A stretch of DNA of 64,000 bases from Nothophaeocryptopus gaeumannii (Eukaryota > Ascomycota > Dothideomycetes > Mycosphaerellales > Mycosphaerellaceae). The DNA lies in NCBI GenBank assembly GCA_031771865.1, contig JASISA010000041.1, positions 2,480,001-2,544,000 on the forward strand. Direction: 5' to 3'. Below the pieces are notes generated by a model. It did no database searches and was not told the DNA's origin. It saw only the letters and a program-made list of their open reading frames with translations. The position numbers and the translations under genes were made by a program. Of the stretch, positions 41,638 to 51,756 are shown piece by piece. Every line of letters begins with the position of its first letter. Within the stretch, counting starts at the first letter, position 1.

Positions 41638-43039
41638 GGGGCGTAGCTCTGGATCCTGAGGCGACACAAGAGTGTCAATCGTTTCGAGCGGCGTGCAGCA
41701 CTGTGATTGAGACTTCCTGTCAGCAACCAGACTGCTGGGACAGAGCTGATTGTCTGATTGCTCGAGACTGCGCTGCAATTTGTTATGTTCTGCCGGTGCA
41801 AACGCGATAGTGTCTCAATTGGCTACGGCGGCGGATGCTGTGTGTGTGAGGTCCAAGGCAGGCGGCATGAGTTCTTTTCCCACGTGTACGCCCAGCTCGA
41901 CACAGCGTTTGCTGCCTTTTTCAGTCTTGGTAAGGTCGTTGTGAGGCGTTAACTGGAAGATGCAAGTCTTGAGGCCTGATGCCAATATCAATGATATGTA
42001 AATGTCAGTAGCGAATGAACGGAAGGTGGATGACAATAAACCGGACTCCACGAGCCCTCCCCATGTGCATCCGAGTCTGCCAACAATCCATGCCGGACAG
42101 TGCTGGATCACTGATGGGCGACGCGGACCAGACGGCTCACGGGTCCTTAGGTACGCCGGTTCAAGCACGCACAAAGTTAACGCGGAGAATGAGTAGTCAA
42201 ACAGCTACGGCAGCGAAGCACCACGGGACAGCTGTCTGTGAGAGGCGTAGCCAATACCGTCAGCTTCTCCCGGGCGGCTGCCTCTCCAAAGGGAGGTCAT
42301 CAATTGCGAGCAGGTGCCGAAACGGTATCGCGGCTCCGAATGATGCTCACACCTTCTCAAACAACGCTCGTGTGCGTGCTCCATTCGCAGAACGGTGAGC
42401 TTCCGCCCTTGCTTTCTCGCGTGCTGGGCCTGTCCACATTGCGTCGTGTGCAGGGGCTCCTAGCAAGCGAAGTGCATCTGCCCGCGAACAGGATTCTGGT
42501 CGTGGAACGCAAGTTTCACGCGATTTGATACGGCCAGAGGAGCATTTCGCTGAAGAGGTGTCCAGCGGCGGGGAGCAAGACGCCTGCCAGATGGACGTGT
42601 GGTGCGTCCTGGGCAGCCAATGTCCAGTCTTGATGAACACCCCGCGTCGCATTGCTTCTGCACTCATCAAAAATACTTCAACCTGCGCGTCTTTCCCACA
42701 GTAGCGCCATCCCATGCATCGACGCGACTGTCGCTCGCTCGTGCTCGAAATTCACTACTGTAGCAGTGTCATACCGAGGGATCCGTGGTCCTTGCCACCA
42801 CGCGGAGACGTGCAGCAGCTGGAACCGATGGAGCAGGCGAAGCAAATTTGATGAAAGAAGCCTTCAGGTCGCGCAGTGTTTGAGCCTCGAACAGCCGCAG
42901 AGGGGAATGAGGTCACCTCGTCAATTCCCAGAAGATAAAGCAGCTACTACCACGTGTCAAAAAGGTTCAGGCGGCTTCCGAACCTAGTTTCCTCTAGCGA
43001 GACTGCAGATCCTCCAACGGCTATCCACAATTCGTGAGG
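41638..43039. other. intergenic, 1.40 kb
   Basis: This stretch holds divergent promoters of the P450 and the methyltransferase genes. Several unsupported short frames exist on both strands; no gene or repeat is recognised. Confidence 0.4.
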
Positions 43040-44907
43040 ATGGGGGACTTTCGGGAAAACAATCAACAGGATCAGGAGAATTATTATCCATCGTCACAAC
43101 GGACGCCAGGGGCTCAATTGAGTGTAGAAGACGAGAAGCTTGCCATAGAACGTGCACTCCTCTCACGACTCCAAGGCCATCGGAATTATCTCTCCAGTAT
43201 CAGCAGCCAACAAGACACCACAGGCGAGGCACTACCAAATGCATCTTACTCCACAATTTCGGAGAAGGAAAGACCCACCAGCCATGAGCCATCTTCCGAG
43301 ACCGCCACTACCACCGACAGCGGTGTAGCATCAGCCTCATCCAGTCTACCACCTTCACTACATGCTCCTTCCTCATTACCACCAGCACAAAATGACAACG
43401 CATCACCAATGCCTCCGTCCACCCAGGCCGAGGTGCAACCGCAGATACAGTCACAACCGCAGCCGATGAATCTTGATGATCAGAACGCTGAGGAGCAACA
43501 GCTGGAACCTGATGTAAGTGTTCCTCGTGCCCATCGAAATCAGAGGCGTCCGGCAAGGGCGCGCTTGGTTCCAGTCATTGCATCTCGTCTGACACGTGTG
43601 TTTGATTAATACAGGAGCTTGACAGCGACTCCGCACTCGGTAGCGATACGTAGGTCTCTTCTAGCACACCCGAACGAACCACTTGTCCAAAGCTGACCCA
43701 CCTATCTGCAGGGAGAGCAGAACCACGAGCCTGAGCGAATCAATATATTATTATCGTAAGGAACATGGGAGGACGTATCATTGTGAGTCTGGCCTTTCTC
43801 CACCCTTGCATAGTTCTTGACGGTCGGAGGCGCTGACTGATGTCTCAGCGTACAAGGACGGCAAGTACATCTTTCCGAACGATGAAGTAGGTCGTTATGC
43901 AGAAGCTGCAGCCCCTTGTGCCAGGGCACTGATCTTTGCCTAGCGAGAATCAGACCGGCTTGATCTGCAGCACCACCTGTTGCGCATAACATACGCCAAC
44001 AAGCTGTTCTTCGCGCCTCTCCAAAATCCCAAACGATGCTTAGACGTGGGTACTGGGACAGGTATCTGGGCAATCGATTTCGCGGATGACTTTCCGGAGT
44101 GCGAAGTGACCGGCATCGACTTGAGCCCCGGACAGCCCACGCTGTACGTTTCATCTTGATCAATGAGTGCTCGAGCAGGTGGCGGCTGACCGATACACCA
44201 GGGTACCTCCGAACATCAAGTTCGTCGTGGACGATGCCGAGGACTCTTGGCTGTACGGAGAGAATTTCGACTTTATCCATGCCCGGCTCATGTCAGGCTG
44301 TCTTGCGGATTGGCCAGGCTTCTTTCGGAAAGCATACGACAATCTGGAGCCAGGAGGTTATATCGAGGTGCAGGACTACGGCCTCCCAGTGAAGTCAGCA
44401 GACGGCACTCACCTTGGCACAGACATGCTGAGATGGGGCGAATTACTCTGTGAAGCCGCACAAACACTAGGACGACCAATGGGTTCCGACGTCAGCGAGA
44501 ACTTCGAGCGTTGGATGCGCGAGGCCGGATTCGTCGACATCCAGCATAAGATGTTCATGTGGCCCTCCAGCAGCTGGCCTAAAGATCCGTTCATGAAGGA
44601 ACTCGGACGTTGGAACCAGGTCAACATCATCGACGGCCTAGAAGCTTTCTGCCTAGCACTCATGATTAGAGGTCTGGGCTGGAGGAAAGAGGAGGTCGAC
44701 GTTTTCGTTGCGAAAGTCACCAATGATTTCCGGAACAAGAAGATCCATGCGTATTTTCCTATGCCGGTGGTCTGGGCAAGAAAGCCAATGCAAGGAGAGG
44801 TGCCGTTCCAGTCATATCAAAGAATTGAGCAAACGACAGGTATGAGAGATGATCCACAAGTCTTCGAATTGGTGCATAGCTGGGCGTTGGATGGGGCTTT
44901 GTCTTAG
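43040..44907 (+). CDS. SAM-dependent methyltransferase (LaeA/TAM-like)
   Basis: Exons 43040..43513, 43615..43649, 43712..43782, 43849..43886, 43944..44143 and 44202..44907; 507 aa, all junctions in phase. The first exon encodes a low-complexity Ser/Pro/Gln-rich leader of about 158 residues. The short exons assemble SIYYYRKEHGRTYHSYKDGKY and FPNDERESDRLDLQHHL, the conserved entry of fungal LaeA-like enzymes. SAM motif I is CLDVGTGTGIWAIDFA, followed by VTGIDLSPGQPT, FDFIHARLM and LEPGGYIEVQDYG. LaeA itself regulates secondary metabolism and development; most family members are uncharacterised, so the role here is unknown. No biosynthetic backbone gene is present nearby. Confidence 0.87.
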
Positions 44908-45874
44908 CAGAGATACCAACGTATGCTGTAAAAGGTACACGAAGTGCTCGCTTGGGTGGTATAAAGATCCGGACAGTCTAATAAGCACATCGGCTAAATT
45001 CCATCACTTACATCAGCAGCGCGTTTCTTCTCAGTCTACGCTGAACGATTCCTCAGTGAGAGCGTGAAGATGACCGGGAACATGTTCCAAGCGTAACTCC
45101 AGAACGACGTCCAAGGTGCTTTCCGTATGAGGCTGGAAAAGTGGTGTCGGTCGCTACTCCGGCTTATGGCGCCGTACCTGCTGATCATGAAGCAGGCGCT
45201 TATGAGCTCTGCCAATTCACCTCTGGCAATTGCGATCATGTTATACTACCCATGGCGTGAAGGAGCCATACCGTCACCTAATCGCGAAGGCGCTGCCAGC
45301 CACACGAAGAATCACGCCACTCTGAAGGATAGAGTGAAGACTTCTTCAGCCTATCGCATGTGATTGTCGAGTTCGCGATAGGTACTGCAGTAGATACTGC
45401 GAGTATTGGCCGTGTGAGTTCCGTGATAAGCCGATGGTATCTCCGCATTGTAGCTCTCGTGCATGCCGATAAGCCAGCCACCGGCCGGATGCAGCTGTCT
45501 TATTGAGCTCGCCGAACAGTGATGGGTGTAAGACATTAAGGTGATTGCTCGCGCAAAGTGAACAGGTGGCGGACATGAGCGGATGCCTGAGAGAAGTTTG
45601 CCGTTGCTTGTGAAGGTGCTTGACCTGACACATCTGAATGAAGAAGGCGGTTGCATCATCGACAGGGTTCTACGCGGTTCCAGCCGGCCCGCGCCCACGT
45701 GGAGGCTGAGGCGTTGCCTGCCCTTCATAAGCTTGACACTTGCTGTTTGCACTCTCCTTCCTACACACACCAACCAACACTCGCGATCTTCCACCTCTCA
45801 CACCCTTTGAGCAACCGCCAGCTATCTCAGCAAAGAAAAGGACACTCCAACAACACTACCAGAACACCGCCAAC
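44908..45874. promoter_or_regulatory. polyubiquitin upstream region, 967 bp
   Basis: The last about 120 bp are pyrimidine/CA-rich (CTCTCCTTCCTACACACACC, CACCTCTCACACCC), as in leaders of highly expressed fungal genes. No other gene is seen. Confidence 0.4.
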
Positions 45875-46653
45875 ATGCAGATCTTCGTCAAGACTCGTAA
45901 GTTGAATGCCCCGCCTTCGGCCGCCACCTCAACTCCGGTGATGTGGTGACTGCACCTCGTGGACACGCACTGACATCCATCACAGTGACCGGCAAGACCA
46001 TCACCCTAGAGGTGGAGTCGAGCGACACCATTGACAACGTCAAGAGCAAGATCCAGGACAAGGAAGGCATTCCTCCGGATCAGCAGCGCTTGATCTTCGC
46101 CGGCAAGCAGCTCGAGGATGGCCGCACCTTGAGCGACTACAACATCCAGAAGGAGTCTACGCTCCACCTCGTCCTCCGTCTGCGTGGTGGTATGCAGATC
46201 TTCGTCAAGACCCTCACTGGCAAGACTATCACCCTTGAGGTCGAGTCATCAGACACTATCGACAACGTGAAGTCCAAGATCCAGGACAAGGAGGGCATTC
46301 CACCAGACCAGCAGCGCCTGATCTTCGCAGGCAAGCAACTCGAGGACGGTCGTACCCTCTCCGACTACAACATCCAGAAGGAGTCCACACTCCACCTTGT
46401 TCTGCGTCTCCGTGGTGGTATGCAGATCTTCGTCAAGACACTCACCGGCAAGACGATCACACTCGAAGTTGAGAGCTCAGACACAATCGACAACGTGAAG
46501 TCGAAGATTCAAGACAAGGAGGGTATTCCACCGGACCAGCAGCGTCTCATCTTCGCTGGTAAGCAGCTTGAGGATGGGCGGACGCTCTCGGATTACAACA
46601 TCCAGAAGGAGAGCACCCTGCACTTGGTGCTGCGTCTCCGTGGCGGTCAATAG
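45875..46653 (+). CDS. polyubiquitin (three repeats plus Gln)
   Basis: Exons 45875..45896 and 45986..46653; 229 aa. The intron splits codon 8 after MQIFVKT, a position common in fungal polyubiquitin genes. Three head-to-tail copies of the 76-residue ubiquitin follow, each ending LRLRGG, with one extra Gln after the last. Lysines used for chain formation are present in every copy. The precursor is cut by deubiquitinases to give free ubiquitin. At the DNA level the three repeats differ at many synonymous sites, so they have not been recently homogenised. Confidence 0.98.
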
Positions 46654-47230
46654 AGGGCTTTGACACGGGCAAGGAGTTTCACGGGACCATGATCTGGGGT
46701 TTATGATTTTATGAGCGATTCGGGCATACCGCCGGCGATGCGGGAGCCCACATTCACGGCGGGTGTCGATATTACGACACACTCTAGCTAGACACGTATG
46801 GAGCGGCCCGCATGGCCTTGACGTGCGCGTTATTGCCATCGACATTTTCAATCTACTCGCATTTATCTTGCTATTGACACCGGATGGTTGCGCCACTCCG
46901 AGCGGCGACAGCTCACCGCCGATCGCGGAGGTCTAGACCATCGGTCTTGTGGACTCTCTAACGGGCCCGTGCCAGTGACCTTTCTTACACAGCGACAGAA
47001 TCTTTCACGTCGTCTGGCCTTTCTTACATGACCTGATGAAGCGTTTCTCCGTGACAAATGACGGCGGCGGCGAACAGGTGTTTGCCTGCAAGTGCAGCAG
47101 AGTACCGAACATTCCACCGGCATAGGCCGCACTTCGCCATCCCAGCTTCACACGTACAAAGACTACACCATGATTCAAACCACGCCATGTATGCAGCTTC
47201 TATTGTAGGTCCGGTCTCACCTCCATTCTC
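46654..47230. other. intergenic, 577 bp
   Basis: 3' flank of polyubiquitin and promoter of the RING E3 gene. Nothing else is recognised. Confidence 0.4.
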
Positions 47231-49447
47231 ATGTCGTCCTACTTCTTTCACTTGAAGTTTGAGCTGTACCAAACACCCGCCGTGAGCTCCAACAAGCGAC
47301 GAAAGCTGCAGCACCTCGCATCCGATAAAGGCGCCGACGACGACTTCACTACATTCACAGACTCCAAAGGCAGAGTTTCCAAAAGCGCCGGTCGCGTATT
47401 CGTTCCTTCGTCAGGAACAGACATCTTCAAAGCGTCTCTACCCGCGCACCGAACGAACAAGTGGAAGAGCTTCAGTTTTGCGAAAAAGTCCGATACCTCA
47501 GAGAACGGCACAGCTACACCTCTGCACAGCTCAGATCGCTCAGACTCGCCGCACCATATATCGCCAGAGGTGGACCGCAAAGAGTCGCACGGCGATGCGC
47601 TGCTCTTGCCTGAGCGCAGCTTGAACCTGAGAAAAGACACCCCAGCTTCGCCAAGAATACCGGCCACGACGAAGCACTCCAACGAAGCCGCAGCGGAGGA
47701 CTGGAGATACGAGGAAGTCGAGATTGAGAGCATCGATATGGAGAAGACCAAGGTCGACGGCAGCGGTGGCGGACTACATACCAAGGCCGTGTATCTGCCT
47801 TCAGACCCCAAGACTACGGACGTGGGATATGGTGTGGTGCACCTGTATCGCGATACGGAGGAGAGCCAGGTGCTGGATGGAGATCATTTGCCTAGAAAGA
47901 GCCTGGAGAGAATGACCATCAGCGGGAGTGCGGAAGAGGAGAAGTTCGATGTCAAAGACTGCAATACACTCTGCATACTGGCCGTACCAAGCTGGATGAT
48001 GCCTTCAGATCTGCTTGGCTTTGTCGGCGATCAGGCGCGGGATGAAGTGAGCCACTTCCGACTGATTCGAACCGGGCGCGCGAACAAGTACATGGTGCTC
48101 ATGAAGTTCCGCTCGCCGAAAAAGGCGCGAGAATGGCAAGAAGCGCACAACGGCCGTCTCTTCAGTGCTGCGGAGCCTGAGAACTGCCACGTTGTCTTCA
48201 TCAAGAGCGTCGAGTTCTTGAACCCAGATGAAGATGTCAGCGCTACGAACTTCCCGCACAACAACAACGACCCCTTTACGACCTCCACAAACGGTGCGAA
48301 CAAGAGCATGCTGAGCAAGCCCATGGCCCCTCCACCTCCGAATCTCCTCGAATTACCTACCTGCCCTGTGTGTCTCGAGCGAATGGACGAGACAACTGGT
48401 CTTCTGACCATCCTCTGTCAACATGTCTTCCACTGTGCCTGCCTAGAAAAGTGGCGCGGCTCTGGCTGTCCGGTCTGCAGATACAGTCACTCACCGTCCT
48501 ACACCTTTCCCTATCCTCGCCCAGGCGCAAATACGGAAGAAGAGGACGTCGAGCCTATGTGCTCCGTCTGCGCCGGCACCAACAACCTCTGGATCTGCCT
48601 CATCTGCGGCAACATCGGCTGCGGCCGTTACGACAGCGCACATGCCTTCAAGCACTACGAAGAAACGAGTCACTGCTACGCCATGGACATCAGCACACAG
48701 CATGTCTGGGACTATGCCGGCGATGGCTATGTTCACCGACTAATTCAAAGCAAGCCTCCGCCAACACCTGCTGCGAGAGATGAGGCATCCTCAGTGGGCG
48801 GATTCGTCGACATGCCGGTGAGAAGACGCCATGAGAACGAAGCATTTCGGGCAGAAGGTGGCGACTCTGTACCAAGGGAGAAGATGGAGAGTATGGCTAC
48901 CGAATACACCTACCTCCTGACCTCTCAGCTGGAAGGCCAGAGAAAGTACTTCGAAGAACAAGTCGAGCGTGCAGTTGACAAAGCCTCACAAGCGAGCCAG
49001 CGAGCCGAAGAAGCTGCAATGGTCGCGAGTAGAGCACAAGCCGAAGTCGAAGATATCCGCGCCGGAAAGATTGAGATGGCCGGCAAAATCGAGCGGCTAG
49101 AAAAGAGTCTGGAGAAAGCCGAAAAGACGAAATCGAAATTCGAACAGATGGCGCGGGACATGAGTTCTCAATTGAGGGAGGAGAAGACGATGAATGAGGG
49201 ATTGATGAAGAGGATTCAGAAAGCTGAGGAGCAGGCTGCGGAGGCGAAGGCGGAAGCCGAAAAGGCCAAAGAAGAAAAGAAAGATCTGCAGGACATGAAC
49301 CACGACTTGACTATGTTCATTTCGAGTCAGGAGAAGATCAAAGAGCTTGAAGCTCAAGGAGAGGAGGTTGTGGATGGGAATGCTTATGCGCCGGAGGTGA
49401 AGGAGGGGGATGGGAAGAAGAAGAAGGGCAAAGGGAGGAAGAGGTAG
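47231..49447 (+). CDS. BRAP2-type RING / UBP zinc-finger E3 ligase
   Basis: Single exon, 738 aa. The N-terminus MSSYFFHLKFELY is the usual start of fungal BRAP2 homologues. The BRAP2 domain (about 235-320) contains CILAVPSWMMPSDLLGFVG. A RING finger at about 378-417 reads CPVCLERM, then CQHVFHCACLEKW and CPVC. A UBP-type zinc finger starts near residue 444 (CSVCAGTNNLWICLICGNIGCGRY, then HAFKHYEETSHCYAMD). A long coiled coil (about 565-710) rich in Ala/Glu/Lys ends in a basic tail. The human relative BRAP/IMP binds BRCA1 NLS and Ras-pathway scaffolds and has E3 activity; the yeast relative is Etp1. The fungal role is less clear. Confidence 0.93.
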   Translation: MSSYFFHLKFELYQTPAVSSNKRRKLQHLASDKGADDDFTTFTDSKGRVSKSAGRVFVPSSGTDIFKASLPAHRTNKWKSFSFAKKSDTSENGTATPLHSSDRSDSPHHISPEVDRKESHGDALLLPERSLNLRKDTPASPRIPATTKHSNEAAAEDWRYEEVEIESIDMEKTKVDGSGGGLHTKAVYLPSDPKTTDVGYGVVHLYRDTEESQVLDGDHLPRKSLERMTISGSAEEEKFDVKDCNTLCILAVPSWMMPSDLLGFVGDQARDEVSHFRLIRTGRANKYMVLMKFRSPKKAREWQEAHNGRLFSAAEPENCHVVFIKSVEFLNPDEDVSATNFPHNNNDPFTTSTNGANKSMLSKPMAPPPPNLLELPTCPVCLERMDETTGLLTILCQHVFHCACLEKWRGSGCPVCRYSHSPSYTFPYPRPGANTEEEDVEPMCSVCAGTNNLWICLICGNIGCGRYDSAHAFKHYEETSHCYAMDISTQHVWDYAGDGYVHRLIQSKPPPTPAARDEASSVGGFVDMPVRRRHENEAFRAEGGDSVPREKMESMATEYTYLLTSQLEGQRKYFEEQVERAVDKASQASQRAEEAAMVASRAQAEVEDIRAGKIEMAGKIERLEKSLEKAEKTKSKFEQMARDMSSQLREEKTMNEGLMKRIQKAEEQAAEAKAEAEKAKEEKKDLQDMNHDLTMFISSQEKIKELEAQGEEVVDGNAYAPEVKEGDGKKKKGKGRKR

Positions 49448-49993
49448 TGTGAGAAGATGAGAGGAAGGAAGGCGACAACTTGCAATTGATAAGATTGTTG
49501 TCTTTTTGAGGAGCGTTTTTGGCATTTGCGAAGTGAAGATACCCTCTATTGCATTCTTTACGATTGAACTATTTCCAACTCCGCCTCATCGAACCCATCT
49601 CCCTTCAACGGGGTCGTCTCCAACGTCTGTGGTTTCCACTTCTGCTCTTGCGCCTTTTCATACTCTTTCCTTCGACTGTTCCTGACCATCTCTCGCTTTT
49701 TTTTTACATTCGGTCGGTCTATCTGGCTGCATGTACCATCCAGGCTCGCGATCATCACTGGGTGAATAAGGGCCATAGTCGACTTGTTGTGTTGGGTCTG
49801 ACTTGAGGTGGGAGGTGCTGGATTGTGGCATAGTGGATTGCGCATGAAGAGTAGAGGTCGATGGGAATTGCGGAGTTATTGTTTGTGTGCCAAAGAGAAG
49901 GTAGCAAAGTACTGGGAACAGCTAGACGGGTTGGGTAGATTTTTCCTTTTTTGTTGGTTGTTGGAGCGCGGGTGTAGATACCCCTGTGTGTGT

Positions 49994-50032
<39 letters not shown>

Positions 50033-50149
50033 TCCAAGAAGGGTTACCTATTGCTAGACCTCCAAGTCTCGTTGCCTACTCATGCAAATGATCTCCTCGC
50101 TAATAGCCAGCCTTCATGAAGAAGGTAGGTAGGTAGGTAGGTAGGTAGG
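49448..50149. other. intergenic with two microsatellites
   Basis: Convergent 3' ends of the E3 gene and the small minus-strand gene. It contains a GA dinucleotide run at 49999-50030 and seven AGGT units at 50123-50150. No gene is seen. Confidence 0.5.
49999..50030. repeat. (GA)n microsatellite
   Basis: An AGA/GAGA dinucleotide tract of about 32 bp with a single interruption at its start, in an intergenic region. Confidence 0.9.
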
Positions 50150-50150
50150 T
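50123..50150. repeat. (AGGT)7 microsatellite
   Basis: Seven AGGT units lie immediately after the stop codon of the minus-strand gene, so they would be in its 3' UTR; the last base overlaps the stop codon. Confidence 0.9.
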
Positions 50151-50581
50151 TATTGCTCTTCATCTAACTTCCTCAAACCCTGAGTTTGCGTCTCCCACCC
50201 CATCGCATCCCACAACGATTTCCGATTCCTCTCAGCAGCTTCTTCAGTCGCCTGTGTCACACCCGCCGACCGTTTCCTTCCAAACTCATCTGTGATGACG
50301 ACTTTGGGTGTCATTCGCCTTGTAAAGATCGGTCGTTGAGGCTCTGACTGTTCTCGATTTGTTGATGTCGATGTCTTGGAGACTGAAGGCAACTCTGCAA
50401 TCTTCTTCAATGGCGTTGAGAATTCAACGTGTGAGGCCCCATCGACAGGAGAAGTTGGCTCTGAGGTGGTGACTGATTCGGGAAGGCTGTTGCTGCGGGT
50501 TATGTGATCTGTTGCGGAGTTGGTGTCGCTGTCCTGGCGGCGTTTGTAGTAGAGGGGATTGGTCTCGTGGATGTCGGCCAT
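50150..50581 (-). CDS. small conserved-looking protein of unknown function
   Basis: Single exon, 143 aa from the ATG at 50581 (MADIHETNPLYYKRRQ). The frame extends upstream to a GTG at 50674 only. The centre is Ser/Thr-rich; the C-terminal part is more ordered: FTRRMTPKVVITDEFGRKRSAG and EEAAERNRKSLWDAMGWE. The combination of a positively charged VVITDEFGRKR segment and a final Trp-rich helix looks conserved in style, but I recognise no domain. An upstream exon cannot be excluded. There is no signal peptide or membrane helix. Confidence 0.6.
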   Translation of the reverse strand: MADIHETNPLYYKRRQDSDTNSATDHITRSNSLPESVTTSEPTSPVDGASHVEFSTPLKKIAELPSVSKTSTSTNREQSEPQRPIFTRRMTPKVVITDEFGRKRSAGVTQATEEAAERNRKSLWDAMGWETQTQGLRKLDEEQ

Positions 50582-51390
50582 GAAGGAGGGACGCTCAGTC
50601 GAGCAGTGCAGTAAGAAGCTGCTGTATAATACGACGGTAAGGCCGATGTTTTGAGGTGTTCCAATGCCGTCCACTTCTTCACCGCGTGCGTCTAGTTGAG
50701 GACCTTTGTGAATGATGACAGCTCTTTTGCAGCGAGTTTCGGAGATTTAGAGAACAAAGAAAGATAGCAATATTGCCGGTGTTGGCAACCACCCACACAT
50801 CATTGCGACCTCATATCGTTGACTCGAAAGACAATGGCGGAAAAGGTAGTCTAGTCCAGACCCTTCGAACCAGAAAGCAGCACAGCCGCGGTTCGCTTAT
50901 CTGCGATCGGGATAATGTTTGTACTGCAGCGAGGAACTGAGGTCGGTCTGGAGGTGTAGTCAGCGGTTCAGCCTCAGCTCTTATTTGGCGAGCCGGATAT
51001 GGAAACGATGGAACCGAGCGTAGATCTGACATCGGCTGCAGATTGAGCTGAGAACCTTGGTACGAGAGCAATGGCTTCACTGTCGACATTGCATTTCCAG
51101 TCGTGACTTTCCATTTCTTGATTGTGTGCTGTTGCTTGCCGATACGTGATAGCACATGACCACTTCGCAGTCGTCTTCTCCAATTTGTGTAGATGGTGAG
51201 CCTCTTCGCACGCGACATCCTACCACTCTCAACCTCTCAGGCTTGCAGTTCTCGCGCGATCGTATGACATGGACAGCAAAGCGTATATCGTCCACAGAAT
51301 TTGAATACTTTCGCTGTCATGTCTGTACACTTAGGCGTGAGCCATTCTGTATCACCGAGTACCCAGCAGTCATCACCATGTCCTTGCTCT
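50582..51390. other. intergenic, 809 bp
   Basis: This holds the promoter of the small minus-strand gene and the 3' flank of the Dabb gene. A minus-strand frame at 50811-51218 is open but its translation looks random. Confidence 0.35.
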
Positions 51391-51756
51391 TCACTCCTCC
51401 ATGTACATGGTCAGAGGAGGTACCTCAACCTTCCCGAATGAGAAGTCTTTAAGCGTCTTGTGTACTTTGCACTCTCCATCATAGAACTTCATGTCATTGA
51501 GGTCCTTGAACTTGGTAAGGGCAACCAAGTTGAACCCTTGATTTCGGCCGTCTGAGATCGTCTGATAGGCTTTGACATCGAGGATGTATGGCCTGCCATC
51601 CTGTACATCTCCTTGTCAGCCGATGTTGTGCCGGAAGTAGGTGGCCACGTGGTGTACCTTCTCGTTGGTGGCAGCCAGTATCTTGTACTGATCTAAGATG
51701 GGCCCAACATCTTTCTCGTCTTTGACCTTGAAGGTCGTGATGCGCAGAATAGGCAT
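51391..51756 (-). CDS. stress-responsive A/B barrel (Dabb) domain protein
   Basis: Transcribed exons 51756..51658 and 51600..51391 with a 57-bp intron (GTACAC...TGTACAG), 102 aa. It is easily missed because each exon is short. The protein reads MPILRITTFKVKDEKDVGP, ILAATNEK joined to DGRPYILDVKAYQ, then NQGFNLVALTKFKDLNDMKFY and FGKVEVPPLTMYME. Short strands, a central helix and a DLNDMKFYDGECKVHKTLK segment match the dimeric ferredoxin-like Dabb fold (about 95-110 aa). Both splice junctions are in phase 0. Members are small dimeric proteins, some enzymatic in polyketide pathways; the role here is unknown. Confidence 0.7.

Noticed and set aside
50811..51218. Minus-strand 135-residue frame
   Set aside because: Composition appears random, with no motif and no supporting exon.
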